Shown here in pieces: positions 25,943 through 34,257 of a stretch of DNA of 52,608 nt. Within the stretch, counting starts at the first letter, position 1; the number at the start of each line of letters is the position of its first letter. The position numbers and the translations under genes were made by a program. A model generated the notes under the pieces. It had not been told where the DNA came from. It did no database searches and worked only from the letters and a program-made list of their open reading frames with translations. The stretch spans positions 1 to 52,608 of the forward strand of contig DAOTZV010000096.1 of the NCBI GenBank assembly GCA_034434235.1, in the 5' to 3' direction. The DNA is from CAKZKT01 sp034434235. Lineage in GTDB: Bacteria; Chloroflexota; Anaerolineae; CG2-30-64-16.

Positions 25943-25980
25943 CGACGTGCCAGGCACCTGAAAGGGTGCCTGGCACGTCG
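25943..25980. repeat. Palindromic repeat family B, copy 2
   Basis: CGACGTGCCAGGCACC (25943-25958), loop TGAAAG, then the perfect complement at 25965-25980. It shares ACGTGCCAGGCAC with the copies at 1126-1205, 42815-42847 and 51133-51166. It may act as a terminator for the peptidase gene. Confidence 0.85.
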
Positions 25981-26029
25981 AGCACGTCAAGTCTCGAAAG
26001 TCTTTGATATTCATGAAAGGACATAGAAA

Positions 26030-27283
26030 ATGCGCCGGTCTCGTTATCTACCCATACTGATCGTCATCATCGCCCTGAGCATCGCGTTTGCCGGTTGTGC
26101 GGTGACCCGTCCGGTCGCCAATCTGTTCAACCAGCCGACGCCCACGCCGCGCGTGCAGGTGATCGAGAAGGTCGTGATGGTCACGCCGACCCCCGCCGGC
26201 CGGCCGGCCGCGCCGACTGCCGCGCCGGCAGCCAGCGCCGGAAGCGACATCGAGAGCGAGCTCCTGCGGGCGGTCTATGAGCGGGTCAATCCGTCGGTGG
26301 TATACATCGAGAACCTGACCTACGCGTCGCGCGTGCTTTCGACCGACCAGGCCATTCCCACCAGCCAGGGCTCGGGATTCGTCTGGGACACAGAGGGCCA
26401 CATCGTCACCAACGACCATGTGGTGCGCGACGCCGATGAGGTGCAGGTGACGTTCTGGGACGGCGTGGTGTTGCCGGCCGAGATCATCGGCACCGACCCC
26501 GACAGCGACCTGGCAGTAATCAAGGTAGATCCGACCCTGGTCAAGCTGACGCCCGTCGAGCGAGGCAACATCAACGAGGTGAAGGTCGGGCAGCGCGCCA
26601 TCGCGATCGGCAATCCCTTCGGATTGGCCGGCTCGATGACCGAGGGGATCGTCAGCGCGGTGGGCCGCAGCATCCCGGCCGTGACCGGCTTCAGCATCCC
26701 GATGGCGATCCAGGCCGACGCGGCGATCAATCCGGGCAATTCGGGCGGCCCGTTGCTCAACGACCGGGGCCAGGTGATCGGGGTCAACGCGCAGATCCGT
26801 TCGGCCACCGATCAGCCGGTCAACACCGGCATCGGCTTTGCCATCCCGATCAACATCGTCGAGCGCGTGGTGCCGGCGCTCATCGAGAAGGGACAGTACA
26901 AGCACGCCTATCTGGGCATCAGCGGCCGCACCTATAGCCCGGCGTGGGCCGAAGCGCTCGGCTTTGCCAAGACCGATCGCGGGGCCTATGTCATGGAGCT
27001 GATCCCCGGCGGGCCGTCGGAGAAGTCGGGCCTGCGCGCCGGCACCAAGGAGACCAAGGTGATCCTGGGCATCGGGACCAGCGGCCCGATCTACCTCAAG
27101 GCGGGCGGCGACCTGATCATCGGCATTGACGATCAAAAGGTGACCACCTTCGATGACATCTTGATCTACCTTGAAACGACCCGGTCGCCCGGCGATCAGG
27201 TCAAGTTGACCGTGCTGCGCGCCGGCGAAGGGCAAAAGACGTTCACGATCAAGCTCGGCGAACGGCCCAAGCGGATCCAGTGA
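26030..27283 (+). CDS. HtrA/DegP-type serine protease, lipoprotein (first of two)
   Basis: A 417-residue S1C-family protease anchored as a lipoprotein, with signal helix and lipobox FAGC at Cys23. A Thr/Pro/Ala linker leads into a trypsin-like domain. The catalytic triad is His130 (TNDHVV), Asp160 (PDSDLAVI) and Ser238 (GNSGGPLL), all present. One PDZ domain forms the C-terminus, including VILGIGTSGPIYLKAGGDLI and DQVKLTVLRAGEGQ. Such enzymes degrade or refold damaged extracytoplasmic proteins. An AAAGGA site precedes the ATG. A rho-independent terminator separates it from the second, paralogous protease. Confidence 0.95.
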   Translation: MRRSRYLPILIVIIALSIAFAGCAVTRPVANLFNQPTPTPRVQVIEKVVMVTPTPAGRPAAPTAAPAASAGSDIESELLRAVYERVNPSVVYIENLTYASRVLSTDQAIPTSQGSGFVWDTEGHIVTNDHVVRDADEVQVTFWDGVVLPAEIIGTDPDSDLAVIKVDPTLVKLTPVERGNINEVKVGQRAIAIGNPFGLAGSMTEGIVSAVGRSIPAVTGFSIPMAIQADAAINPGNSGGPLLNDRGQVIGVNAQIRSATDQPVNTGIGFAIPINIVERVVPALIEKGQYKHAYLGISGRTYSPAWAEALGFAKTDRGAYVMELIPGGPSEKSGLRAGTKETKVILGIGTSGPIYLKAGGDLIIGIDDQKVTTFDDILIYLETTRSPGDQVKLTVLRAGEGQKTFTIKLGERPKRIQ

Positions 27284-27290
27284 GTTTTCG

Positions 27291-27331
27291 AGAGTACCAG
27301 GCGACGATCATGACGCCTGGTACTCTTTCTT
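27291..27331 (+). terminator. Rho-independent terminator between the two HtrA genes
   Basis: AGAGTACCAGGCG (27291-27303), 10-nt loop, CGCCTGGTACTCT (27314-27326) and a TTCTT tract. It begins 8 bases after the stop of the first protease. Confidence 0.85.
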
Positions 27332-27350
27332 AATCGCCGGAGGCAAAGCC

Positions 27351-28532
27351 ATGCGACGCGAGTTATTCTTGCTGCTCCTGATGGCTCTGGCCATCTTGTT
27401 GGCGGGATGCACGGTGGCCGACCTGCGCGATCTCCCCGCCGCTGCCGTCGAGCCGCCGACCCCCGTGGTGGTCGTCGTGGTGGCCACGCCTACGCCCGGC
27501 CCCCTGCCCGTCATCAGCGATCCCGTCGAAGAGCAACGCATCGCGGTCTACGAGCGCGTGGCGCCGGCCGTCGTCAACATCACGACGCAGGTGCTGCGCC
27601 CCAGCTTCTTCTACGGCGTCATTCCCGAAGAGGGCAGCGGATCCGGCTTCCTGTGGGATGCCGAGGGCCACATCGTCACGAACCATCACGTGATCGCCGG
27701 CGCGCAGAAGGTAGAGGTCAGCTTCAGCGACGATTTCACGGTAGCGGCTACCGTCGTGGGGAGCGATCCGGTGAACGACCTGGCCGTCCTCCGGGTAGAT
27801 TCGGTGCCCTCCGGCGTGACGCCGGTCGTCCCCGGCGAATCGGCATCGTTGAAGGTGGGCCAGACGGCCATCGTGTTGGGCAACCCGTTCGGCCGCTTCG
27901 ATCGCACCATGACGGTCGGCGTCATCAGCGCGCTCAACCGCACGATCCAGACCGACACCACGGTATTGCGCGGGGTCATCCAGACCGACGCGGCGATCAA
28001 TCGGGGCAACTCCGGCGGCCCGCTGCTCGATCTGCGGGGCCGGTTGATCGGCGTCAACACCGCCATCTACTCGCCGACCGGCACGTCGGCCGGGGTGGGA
28101 TTGGCGATCCCGGTGGATAAGGTGCGCCGTGTGGTGCCCGTCTTGATCCGCGAGGGCCGCTATCCGCATCCGTGGCTCGGGGTCGAAGAGCTGGGCTACG
28201 AGATCACGCCGACCCTGGCGAAGGCGTTGCGGCTGCCCGTGGAGCGCGGCCTGCTGGTGGCGCGGCTCTATCGCAACAGCCCGGCCGATCAGGCCGGACT
28301 GCGCACGGCCCAGCGCGAGGTAGTTGTCGGCAATCGGCGCTATCTGGTCGGCGGCGACATCATCACCGAAGTGGACGGCCAGCCGATGGCCACCTGGGAG
28401 GACCTCAGCGCCTACCTGGAAGAGCACTGCACGGTCGGCCAGACGATCACCCTGACGGTCATCCGCGACGGCGCGACGTTGACCCTGACGGCCACCCTGC
28501 AAGATACGCCGGAATCGCTGCGGTCCGGCTGA
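27351..28532 (+). CDS. HtrA/DegP-type serine protease, lipoprotein (second of two)
   Basis: A 393-residue S1C protease, paralogous to the upstream gene. The signal helix ends in the lipobox LAGC at Cys20, followed by a Pro/Val-rich linker. Catalytic His113 (TNHHVI), Asp143 (PVNDLAVL) and Ser221 (RGNSGGPLL) are intact. One PDZ domain follows (GLLVARLYRNSPADQAGL, GQTITLTVIRDG). GGAGG precedes the ATG. It lacks the insert around the first protease's YASRVLS region and has FFYGVIPEEGSGSGF instead, so the two probably differ in substrate handling. Its stop lies 6 bp from the convergent sugar-kinase stop. Confidence 0.95.
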   Translation: MRRELFLLLLMALAILLAGCTVADLRDLPAAAVEPPTPVVVVVVATPTPGPLPVISDPVEEQRIAVYERVAPAVVNITTQVLRPSFFYGVIPEEGSGSGFLWDAEGHIVTNHHVIAGAQKVEVSFSDDFTVAATVVGSDPVNDLAVLRVDSVPSGVTPVVPGESASLKVGQTAIVLGNPFGRFDRTMTVGVISALNRTIQTDTTVLRGVIQTDAAINRGNSGGPLLDLRGRLIGVNTAIYSPTGTSAGVGLAIPVDKVRRVVPVLIREGRYPHPWLGVEELGYEITPTLAKALRLPVERGLLVARLYRNSPADQAGLRTAQREVVVGNRRYLVGGDIITEVDGQPMATWEDLSAYLEEHCTVGQTITLTVIRDGATLTLTATLQDTPESLRSG

Positions 28533-28538
28533 GCCGGC

Positions 28539-29495
28539 CTATCGGGCCGCCGCCAGGAACTGCTCGACCGCGGCGCGGGTCGGCAGCGCGGGGATGGCCC
28601 CGCGCCGGGTGGTGGTCAGCGCGCCCACCGCGTTGCCCAGGCGCAGCGCGGCCTCGATGGCCGCGCGGTCCCACGCCAGGCCGTGGTCCAACAGCCCGGC
28701 CAACAATCCGGCCACGAAGCCGTCGCCGGCGCCGGTCGTGTCCACGGCCGACACGGCGAAGCCGGCCACATGTCCCTGTTCGCCGGCGGTGAAATAAGCA
28801 CAACCGGCTGCGCCCTGCGTCACCACCAACAGCCGCAGCCGGTCGTGCCAGAGCCGCGCCGCCCCGCGCGCCAGATCGGCCTCTCCGGTCAGAAAAGCCA
28901 GCTCTTCCTCGCTCACCTTCACCAGGTCCGCGTATTGCAGGCCGTCGAGCATGCCGGCGCGCGCGGCCTCGGCCGAGGGCCACAGGTGGATGCGCAGGTT
29001 CGGGTCATACGAGATCAGCGCGCCGGCGGCGCGCGCATGGCCGAGCGCGGTCAACGTGGCGCTGCGGCTCGGCTCGCCGATCAACGAGATCGAGCCGTAG
29101 TGGAAGATGCGCGTCGAAGCCGCATAGGCCGCGTCCACATCTTCGGGCCGCCAGAGCATGTCGGCGCTGGGATGGCGATAGAACATGAAGCTGCGCTCGC
29201 CGTCGTCGCGCAACGAGACGAACGCCAGTGCGGTGCGCGCCGCGGTCGAAAAGCGCAGGCCGGCCGTATCCACCCCGGCGTCGGCCAGGGTGTCGGCCAG
29301 GAAATGGCCGAAGTCGTCATCGCCCACCTGGCCCATGAAGCCGGCCCGATAGCCCAGCCGCGCCACGCCCACCGCGACGTTGGCAGGCGCACCGCCGGCC
29401 GCCTTCACGAACGCCGGCGCCTGCGCCAGCGTGACCCCCGACTGAGTTGAGACGAAGTCAATCAACAATTCGCCGCAGGCGATCACATCCAACAT
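28539..29495 (-). CDS. PfkB-family carbohydrate kinase (fructokinase-like)
   Basis: A 318-residue ribokinase/PfkB-fold sugar kinase. The N-terminal signature GGAPANVAVGVARLG (about residues 34-48) and the C-terminal signature DTTGAGDGFVAGLLAG, with the catalytic Asp of GAGD, are intact. The pattern ELLIDFVS with KAAGGAPANVAV is typical of fructokinases, but the sugar is not proven. GAGGAGG lies immediately upstream of the ATG. The gene starts 12 bases after the stop of the P-type ATPase-like gene, so the two are very likely co-transcribed, which is an unusual pairing. Confidence 0.9.
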   Translation of the reverse strand: MLDVIACGELLIDFVSTQSGVTLAQAPAFVKAAGGAPANVAVGVARLGYRAGFMGQVGDDDFGHFLADTLADAGVDTAGLRFSTAARTALAFVSLRDDGERSFMFYRHPSADMLWRPEDVDAAYAASTRIFHYGSISLIGEPSRSATLTALGHARAAGALISYDPNLRIHLWPSAEAARAGMLDGLQYADLVKVSEEELAFLTGEADLARGAARLWHDRLRLLVVTQGAAGCAYFTAGEQGHVAGFAVSAVDTTGAGDGFVAGLLAGLLDHGLAWDRAAIEAALRLGNAVGALTTTRRGAIPALPTRAAVEQFLAAAR

Positions 29496-29507
29496 GGATT
29501 CCTCCTC

Positions 29508-32318
29508 TCAAGCTTTCATGCGTCGGCCCAGCCAACGTCCGATCTCGCCGGCCCACAGCGGCAACGATCCGACGGCCGCCAGCGCGGCCAGCTCGGCCGG
29601 AGCGAGCGGCACCACGTCGAACCATCGGTGCAACGCCGGCACGACGAGCAAGAGCAGATGCACCACGACAACCGCCGCCGCGGCCGCCGGAAGCGCCGCG
29701 CGCGCAGGCGAGGCCGGGGCGAGCTGTGCATCCGGCCGGGGGCGCATGGCCAACACCCGAAACGCCTGCGCGAAGACCATTCCCGTCAGGATCAGGGTGC
29801 GCCAGCGCAGCTCGTGGATCGTTTGAAGGCCGGCGAGCAGGCCGATCGCCAGGCCGATGCCGAAGAGCAGGCCGGCGGGGCCGAACAGGGAAAGATCCAG
29901 GCGACGAAGCCAGGCGGGCGTTGCGGCAGGCCACGACGCCGCGCCATCGCGCGGTCCGGCCGGCGCCAGCGCCATGCCGACGCCCAGCAGGCCGTCCACC
30001 ACCAGGTTCAGATATAACACCTGCAGAGGACTGAACGGCAGCGGCAATCCCAACAGGGGCATGGCGAGCAGGAGCAGCACCCTGGCGATATTGCTCCCCA
30101 GTGCAAAGCGCACGAACCGGCGGAGAGACCGCTCGGCGGCGCGGCCCTCTGCGATCGCGGCGACCAGCGTCGCGAAGGCGCCGTCGAGCAGGACCAGATC
30201 GGCCGCCTGCTTGACGACCTCCGCCGCGCCCGGGCCGGGCGCGACCATGATGTCCGCCCGGCCGAGGGCAACGAGATCGTCCAGCTTGTTGCCGACCCCG
30301 GCCACGACATCGCCCCGGCCCTGCAACGCCTGCACCACGGCGAGCTTGTGGCCGACATCTACCTGCGCGCAGATGGCCACATCGCCCACGGCCGTTTGCA
30401 GTTTCTCCGGCCCCATCCGTTCGATCTCCGGGCCGCTCAGGATGGGACCGTCGGCAGCGAAGCCGAGCGCCCGGCCCATCTGCCGCGCGGCCTGGGGGCG
30501 GTGCGCGGTGAACAGGATCGGCCGGATGCCGGCGGCGCGACAGGCCGCGATCGCTTCCGGCACACCGGCCCTCGGCGGCGCGGACACGCCGATCAAGCCG
30601 GCAAAGGTCAAACTGCGCTCCAGCTCTGGCCCCCGGATGGGCAACACGTCGGTGTCGTCTTGCCAGATGTCCGGCTCGATGATCCGGAAGGCGATTCCCA
30701 TGGCGTACATTCCACGGCCGGCCATCTCGTCGGCCGCGGCGAGGATGCGCTCTCGCCAGGCCGCATCGAGCGGCTCTACGCGATCGGCGATCCGAATCCG
30801 GTCGCAAGCCGCCAACACAGAGCTGACCGCGCCGCGGCTGAGCGCGATCCAGAACACGGGCTCGGCCGACAGGTGGCCGGCCAAAAGGGCGTCCAGGAGT
30901 GTCGCCCCGTCTCTCGGCCGGCCCCCGCGGCGCGCCACCCGATGTGCGGTGGTCACGCGCGCGCGGCCGGGATCGAACGGGAGCTTCTCCACGCAGGGGA
31001 ATGCGGCATCGAGGGCCGACTTCCACAGGCCGAGGCGCGCCGCGGCCGCCAGCAGGCCGGCTTCCACCGGATCGCCGAACGCGCGGCAACGGCCTGGTTG
31101 GCCGGGGTCGGGGCGTAGCGTCGCGTCGTTGCACAGCGCCGCGGCCGCCAACAGGAAGAGCAAGGAGGGCGGCTCGTCGTCGGTTTCGGTCGCCGTTTCG
31201 GCGGGCAAGATGGCCGGGGTCCGATGGTCGGTAGCGAGGGCCAGCTCGATCCGGCGACCGGTCGGATCCTGTGCGACGATGATCAGTCGGTCTTCGGCCA
31301 GGGCGCCGGCCAGGTCGGCGCCAACGGCCGTCGTCGCGCCGAGGGTCGTCACGGCCTGGAGCCGGCGGGCCAATGCGCCCTGCTGCCGCAGACGCCGTGC
31401 GCCGAGCGCCGCGGCCATCAGCACGATCGCCGGCAACGCCTCGGGGAAAAGGGCCACGACGAGGCTGACGATATGGTGGAGGGAAGCCTCCGGCGCCGTG
31501 CCTTGCAGCGCGGCGAGGCCGACGACCGCCGCCGCGAGCGCTACGCTTGCCAACATCAGGCCGCGGCCGGCCCGCTCCAGATCTCGCCAGAAAGGCGCAA
31601 CCGGCGGCTCGATGTTTTGGATGGCTGCGGCCGCGCGGCCCAGTTGGGTGTTCATGCCGGTGTCGGTGACGACCATCACGGCCTGGCCGGCGACGACCGT
31701 TGTGCCCATGAATGCCATATTGTGCTGATCTTCCAGGGCCAGACGGTCGCCGGGAATGGCGGCCGCGAACTTGTCGGCCGGCTCCGGCTCGCCGGTCAAG
31801 AGCGCCTCGTGGATGCGCAGGCCGGTTGCTTCGAGGAGGCGGCCGTCGGCCGGCACCAGCTCGCCGGCGGCCAGGAAGACGATATCGCCCGGCACCAGCT
31901 CGATGGCGGAGATGATCTGCTCTTGTTCTTCCCGGCGCACGCGAACGCGGCCGGCCATCAGCTTGCGCAGGGCGGCCGGCGCGGCCCAGGCGCGAGGCTG
32001 GCGCATGATGCCCATCAGGCCGGCCAGGACGAGACAGATCACCAGCCCCGCGGCCGCCTTCACATCGCCGACTACGGCCGCGAGCAGCGCGGCCGCGAGC
32101 AGCGCGAGGCCGGGTCCCTGCCCGAGCTGCCGCCAGAGGGACATTCCCGCGCTCGATGTCGCGGCCGGACGAATGCGATTCGGCCCGTACCGCGCGCGGC
32201 GCGCCGCGCATTCGGCAAGCGTAAGGCCCTGAGCAAGGGCGACATGCAGTCGCGCCAGCACGTCCGGCTGGCTCAGCGCGGCCCAGGGAACAGGAGGATG
32301 AGCGGAGTGCCGCTTCAT
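29508..32318 (-). CDS. P-type ATPase-like membrane protein with degenerate catalytic motifs (putative pseudoenzyme)
   Basis: A 936-residue, uninterrupted protein with full P2-type (Ca2+-ATPase-like) architecture. It has an N-terminal cation-ATPase domain, ten predicted membrane helices in the 2+2+6 pattern (about residues 68-105, 253-306, 738-930), and A, P and N domains. Known family motifs are changed. The phosphorylation loop DKTGTLT reads DLAGALA (Asp335 kept, Lys and all Thr lost). TGES reads TGEP (175-178), and the helix-4 PEGLP reads PEALP (292-296). The P-domain DPPR reads APPR (580-583), the TGD motif reads TAH (604-606), and GDGVNDAP reads GNKLDDLV (676-683). KGAPE reads RGAVS. ATP-driven transport therefore looks unlikely; regulatory or scaffold roles are inference. 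ATG 32318 is preferred over a TTG 39 bases earlier. Confidence 0.88.
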   Translation of the reverse strand: MKRHSAHPPVPWAALSQPDVLARLHVALAQGLTLAECAARRARYGPNRIRPAATSSAGMSLWRQLGQGPGLALLAAALLAAVVGDVKAAAGLVICLVLAGLMGIMRQPRAWAAPAALRKLMAGRVRVRREEQEQIISAIELVPGDIVFLAAGELVPADGRLLEATGLRIHEALLTGEPEPADKFAAAIPGDRLALEDQHNMAFMGTTVVAGQAVMVVTDTGMNTQLGRAAAAIQNIEPPVAPFWRDLERAGRGLMLASVALAAAVVGLAALQGTAPEASLHHIVSLVVALFPEALPAIVLMAAALGARRLRQQGALARRLQAVTTLGATTAVGADLAGALAEDRLIIVAQDPTGRRIELALATDHRTPAILPAETATETDDEPPSLLFLLAAAALCNDATLRPDPGQPGRCRAFGDPVEAGLLAAAARLGLWKSALDAAFPCVEKLPFDPGRARVTTAHRVARRGGRPRDGATLLDALLAGHLSAEPVFWIALSRGAVSSVLAACDRIRIADRVEPLDAAWRERILAAADEMAGRGMYAMGIAFRIIEPDIWQDDTDVLPIRGPELERSLTFAGLIGVSAPPRAGVPEAIAACRAAGIRPILFTAHRPQAARQMGRALGFAADGPILSGPEIERMGPEKLQTAVGDVAICAQVDVGHKLAVVQALQGRGDVVAGVGNKLDDLVALGRADIMVAPGPGAAEVVKQAADLVLLDGAFATLVAAIAEGRAAERSLRRFVRFALGSNIARVLLLLAMPLLGLPLPFSPLQVLYLNLVVDGLLGVGMALAPAGPRDGAASWPAATPAWLRRLDLSLFGPAGLLFGIGLAIGLLAGLQTIHELRWRTLILTGMVFAQAFRVLAMRPRPDAQLAPASPARAALPAAAAAVVVVHLLLLVVPALHRWFDVVPLAPAELAALAAVGSLPLWAGEIGRWLGRRMKA

Positions 32319-32362
32319 GATGAGATGTGGCTCCTGGACGGCTCGACAAACGATCAAGCCAG

Positions 32363-32391
32363 ATCATAACGGCGTCTGGACAAACCGTCAA
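32363..32391 (-). promoter_or_regulatory. Promoter of the P-type ATPase-like gene and pfkB-like gene
   Basis: On the minus strand, -35 TTGACG (32391-32386), 17-bp spacer, -10 TATGAT (32368-32363). It predicts a leader of roughly 40 bases. It shares the 190-bp divergent gap with the CooC-like operon, whose own promoter I cannot fix confidently; candidate -10 sequences lie near 32450-32475. Confidence 0.7.
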
Positions 32392-32508
32392 CTTATGTGC
32401 TCCCGAATGTAACCGCCCCCTCTTTCGCGTCGCCGTTTTTGTGCTAATGTAGAACCTGTGTGATAAAATAATCTAAAGTCTGTTGCGTCATCATACGAGG
32501 GGATAGCC

Positions 32509-33279
32509 ATGCCAAAGATCGCCATTACCGGAAAGGGCGGGGTCGGCAAGACCACATTGACCGCACTGCTTGCCTACGTTTACGCCCAACGTGGACAAGA
32601 TGTCATTGCCATCGACGCGGACCCGGCGGGGAACCTGGGCCTGGCCTTCGGCCTGCCGGCCAACCTGGACGCCGCGCTCAAGCCGATCGCCGAGATGGAA
32701 GATCTGATCTACGAGCGCACCGGCGCGCAGAAGGGCACGATCGGGGGCGTCTTCCGTTTGAATCCCAAGGTGGACGATATTCCCGAGAACTTCAGCATCA
32801 CCCATCGCGGGGTGCGGCTGTTGCGCCTGGGCACCGTGCGTGCGGGCGGCGCGGGATGTCTGTGCCCGGAGAACGCGCTCCTGAAAGCGCTCGTCACCCA
32901 TTTGTTGTTGCGGCGCAACCAGACGTTGATCCTCGACATGGAGGCCGGCGTGGAGCATCTCGGCCGCGGCACGGCCGGCGCGGTGGACGCCTTCATCATC
33001 GTGGTGGAGCCGGGCCTGCGCAGCCTGGGCACAGCCGAACAGATCCGCCACCTGGCCTCGGAGATCGGCATCAAGCGCTTCTATCTGGTGGCGAACAAGA
33101 CGCGCGGGCCCCAGGACGAGGCGTTCGTGCGCGAACATGCGGCCGATCTGCCCCTCCTGGGTTGTTTGCCCTTTTCGCTCGCGGCCATGACCGCCGATCA
33201 ATCGGGCCGCGCGGTGTTCGACCAGGCGCCCGAGCTAGTGGAAGCCGCCGCGCAGATTGCCGACCGGCTCGCCGCCTGA
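32509..33279 (+). CDS. CooC-like nickel-insertion ATPase (orphan)
   Basis: A 256-residue MinD/ParA-fold ATPase. It has the deviant Walker A GKGGVGKTT (residues 8-16), the switch I IDADPAGNLG (35-44), a metal-binding type C-x-C at Cys117/Cys119 within GCLCPENALLKAL, and LILDMEAGVEHLGRGT. These are hallmarks of CooC/AcsF proteins, which help load nickel into CO dehydrogenase or acetyl-CoA synthase. No such enzyme is encoded in this window, so the client is unknown. The ribosome-binding site is GAGGGG. It is followed after 14 bases by a CarH-like regulator gene on the same strand, implying an operon. Confidence 0.88.
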   Translation: MPKIAITGKGGVGKTTLTALLAYVYAQRGQDVIAIDADPAGNLGLAFGLPANLDAALKPIAEMEDLIYERTGAQKGTIGGVFRLNPKVDDIPENFSITHRGVRLLRLGTVRAGGAGCLCPENALLKALVTHLLLRRNQTLILDMEAGVEHLGRGTAGAVDAFIIVVEPGLRSLGTAEQIRHLASEIGIKRFYLVANKTRGPQDEAFVREHAADLPLLGCLPFSLAAMTADQSGRAVFDQAPELVEAAAQIADRLAA

Positions 33280-33293
33280 TAGCAGGAGTCCAT

Positions 33294-34247
33294 ATGCCCG
33301 GCCCAGAACACTTCGGCGACTACGACGATGCGCCCATCTATACCATCAAAACGGTGGTGCAGCAGACGGGCATCACGCCGGCCACCTTGCGCGCCTGGGA
33401 ACGCCGATACAATGTGCTATCGCCGGGCCGCAGCGAAGGCGGCTATCGGCTTTACTCGGAGCGCGATATCGCCATCCTGAAGTGGTTGAAGCAGCAGACC
33501 GACAGCGGGGTTTCGATCAGCAGCGCGGTGGCGCTGTTGGAACGGCATCGCGCGGCGCGTGAAGCGAGGACCGGGCCGGTCGGGCAAGCTGCGGCGGCCG
33601 CAGAACGGGCCGGCCCACGGCCGACCGGCGTGTTGGCCCAGGAGTTGTTGGCGGCCCTGCTCGCCTTCCAGGAGGCGCGCGCCGCGGCGATTCTGGCGGA
33701 AGCCTTCGCGATCCACCCCATCGAGAACGTGGCCGAGGAGATCATCACACCGGTGCTGGTCGAAATAGGCGAACGCTGGCATCGGGGCGAGGCCACGATC
33801 GTGCAGGAGCACTTCGCCACTGCGTTCCTGCGCCATCGGCTGGCGGCGCTGTTTCAGGCCTACGAACCAGTTTCCGCCGGGCCGCTGGCGTTGACCGGCT
33901 CGGCGGCCGGCGAATGGCACGATGTGGGGATCCTGCTGGTCTCGCTGGGCTTGCGTCGCTACGGCTGGCGCGTGATCTACCTCGGCCAGAACGTGCCGGT
34001 TGACCATCTGATCGCGGAGGTCGAACGGCTGCGGCCCCGGCTGGTGTGCCTTTCGGCCACGACCCCCGAAAGCGCCAATGGCCTGATCGAGGCATACGAA
34101 GCCATCACCCGCGTGGACGAGCCCCGGCCGCGGCTGGTGTTCGGCGGCCATCTCCTGAACACGCGCCCCGATCTGTGTGCGCGCTTCCCGGAAGCCTGCA
34201 TCGGAAGGACCGCCCACGAAGCGATCGCGGCCATCGGCCGGCCATGA
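33294..34247 (+). CDS. MerR-type regulator with B12-binding domain (CarH-like photoreceptor)
   Basis: A 317-residue transcription factor. The N-terminal MerR winged helix is YTIKTVVQQTGITPATLRAW with RRYNVLSPGRSEGGYRLYS (residues 16-54). A four-helix cap with the CarH-type W-x9-E-H motif follows (Trp162, Glu172, His173). A Rossmann cobalamin-binding domain comes last, with the axial-ligand motif ExHxxG (EWHDVG, His209). In CarH, adenosylcobalamin holds a DNA-bound tetramer in the dark and light breaks it. The residues needed for that are all present here. The start at 33294 is set by AGGAG six bases upstream. Target genes are unknown; the adjacent CooC-like gene and divergent ATPase-like gene are the nearest candidates. 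Confidence 0.9.
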   Translation: MPGPEHFGDYDDAPIYTIKTVVQQTGITPATLRAWERRYNVLSPGRSEGGYRLYSERDIAILKWLKQQTDSGVSISSAVALLERHRAAREARTGPVGQAAAAAERAGPRPTGVLAQELLAALLAFQEARAAAILAEAFAIHPIENVAEEIITPVLVEIGERWHRGEATIVQEHFATAFLRHRLAALFQAYEPVSAGPLALTGSAAGEWHDVGILLVSLGLRRYGWRVIYLGQNVPVDHLIAEVERLRPRLVCLSATTPESANGLIEAYEAITRVDEPRPRLVFGGHLLNTRPDLCARFPEACIGRTAHEAIAAIGRP

Positions 34248-34257
34248 CCCTCAAATG

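Noticed and set aside
32319..32357. Longer start (TTG) for the P-type ATPase-like gene
   Set aside because: It would begin almost at the predicted transcription start. The ATG at 32318 gives the usual N-terminal cation-ATPase domain boundary.
29458..32391. 977-residue minus-strand frame overlapping the P-type ATPase-like gene in another frame
   Set aside because: Its composition is Gly/Arg/Pro-rich frame shadow with no domains. The 29508-32318 frame gives a clear membrane-protein architecture and a promoter and start.
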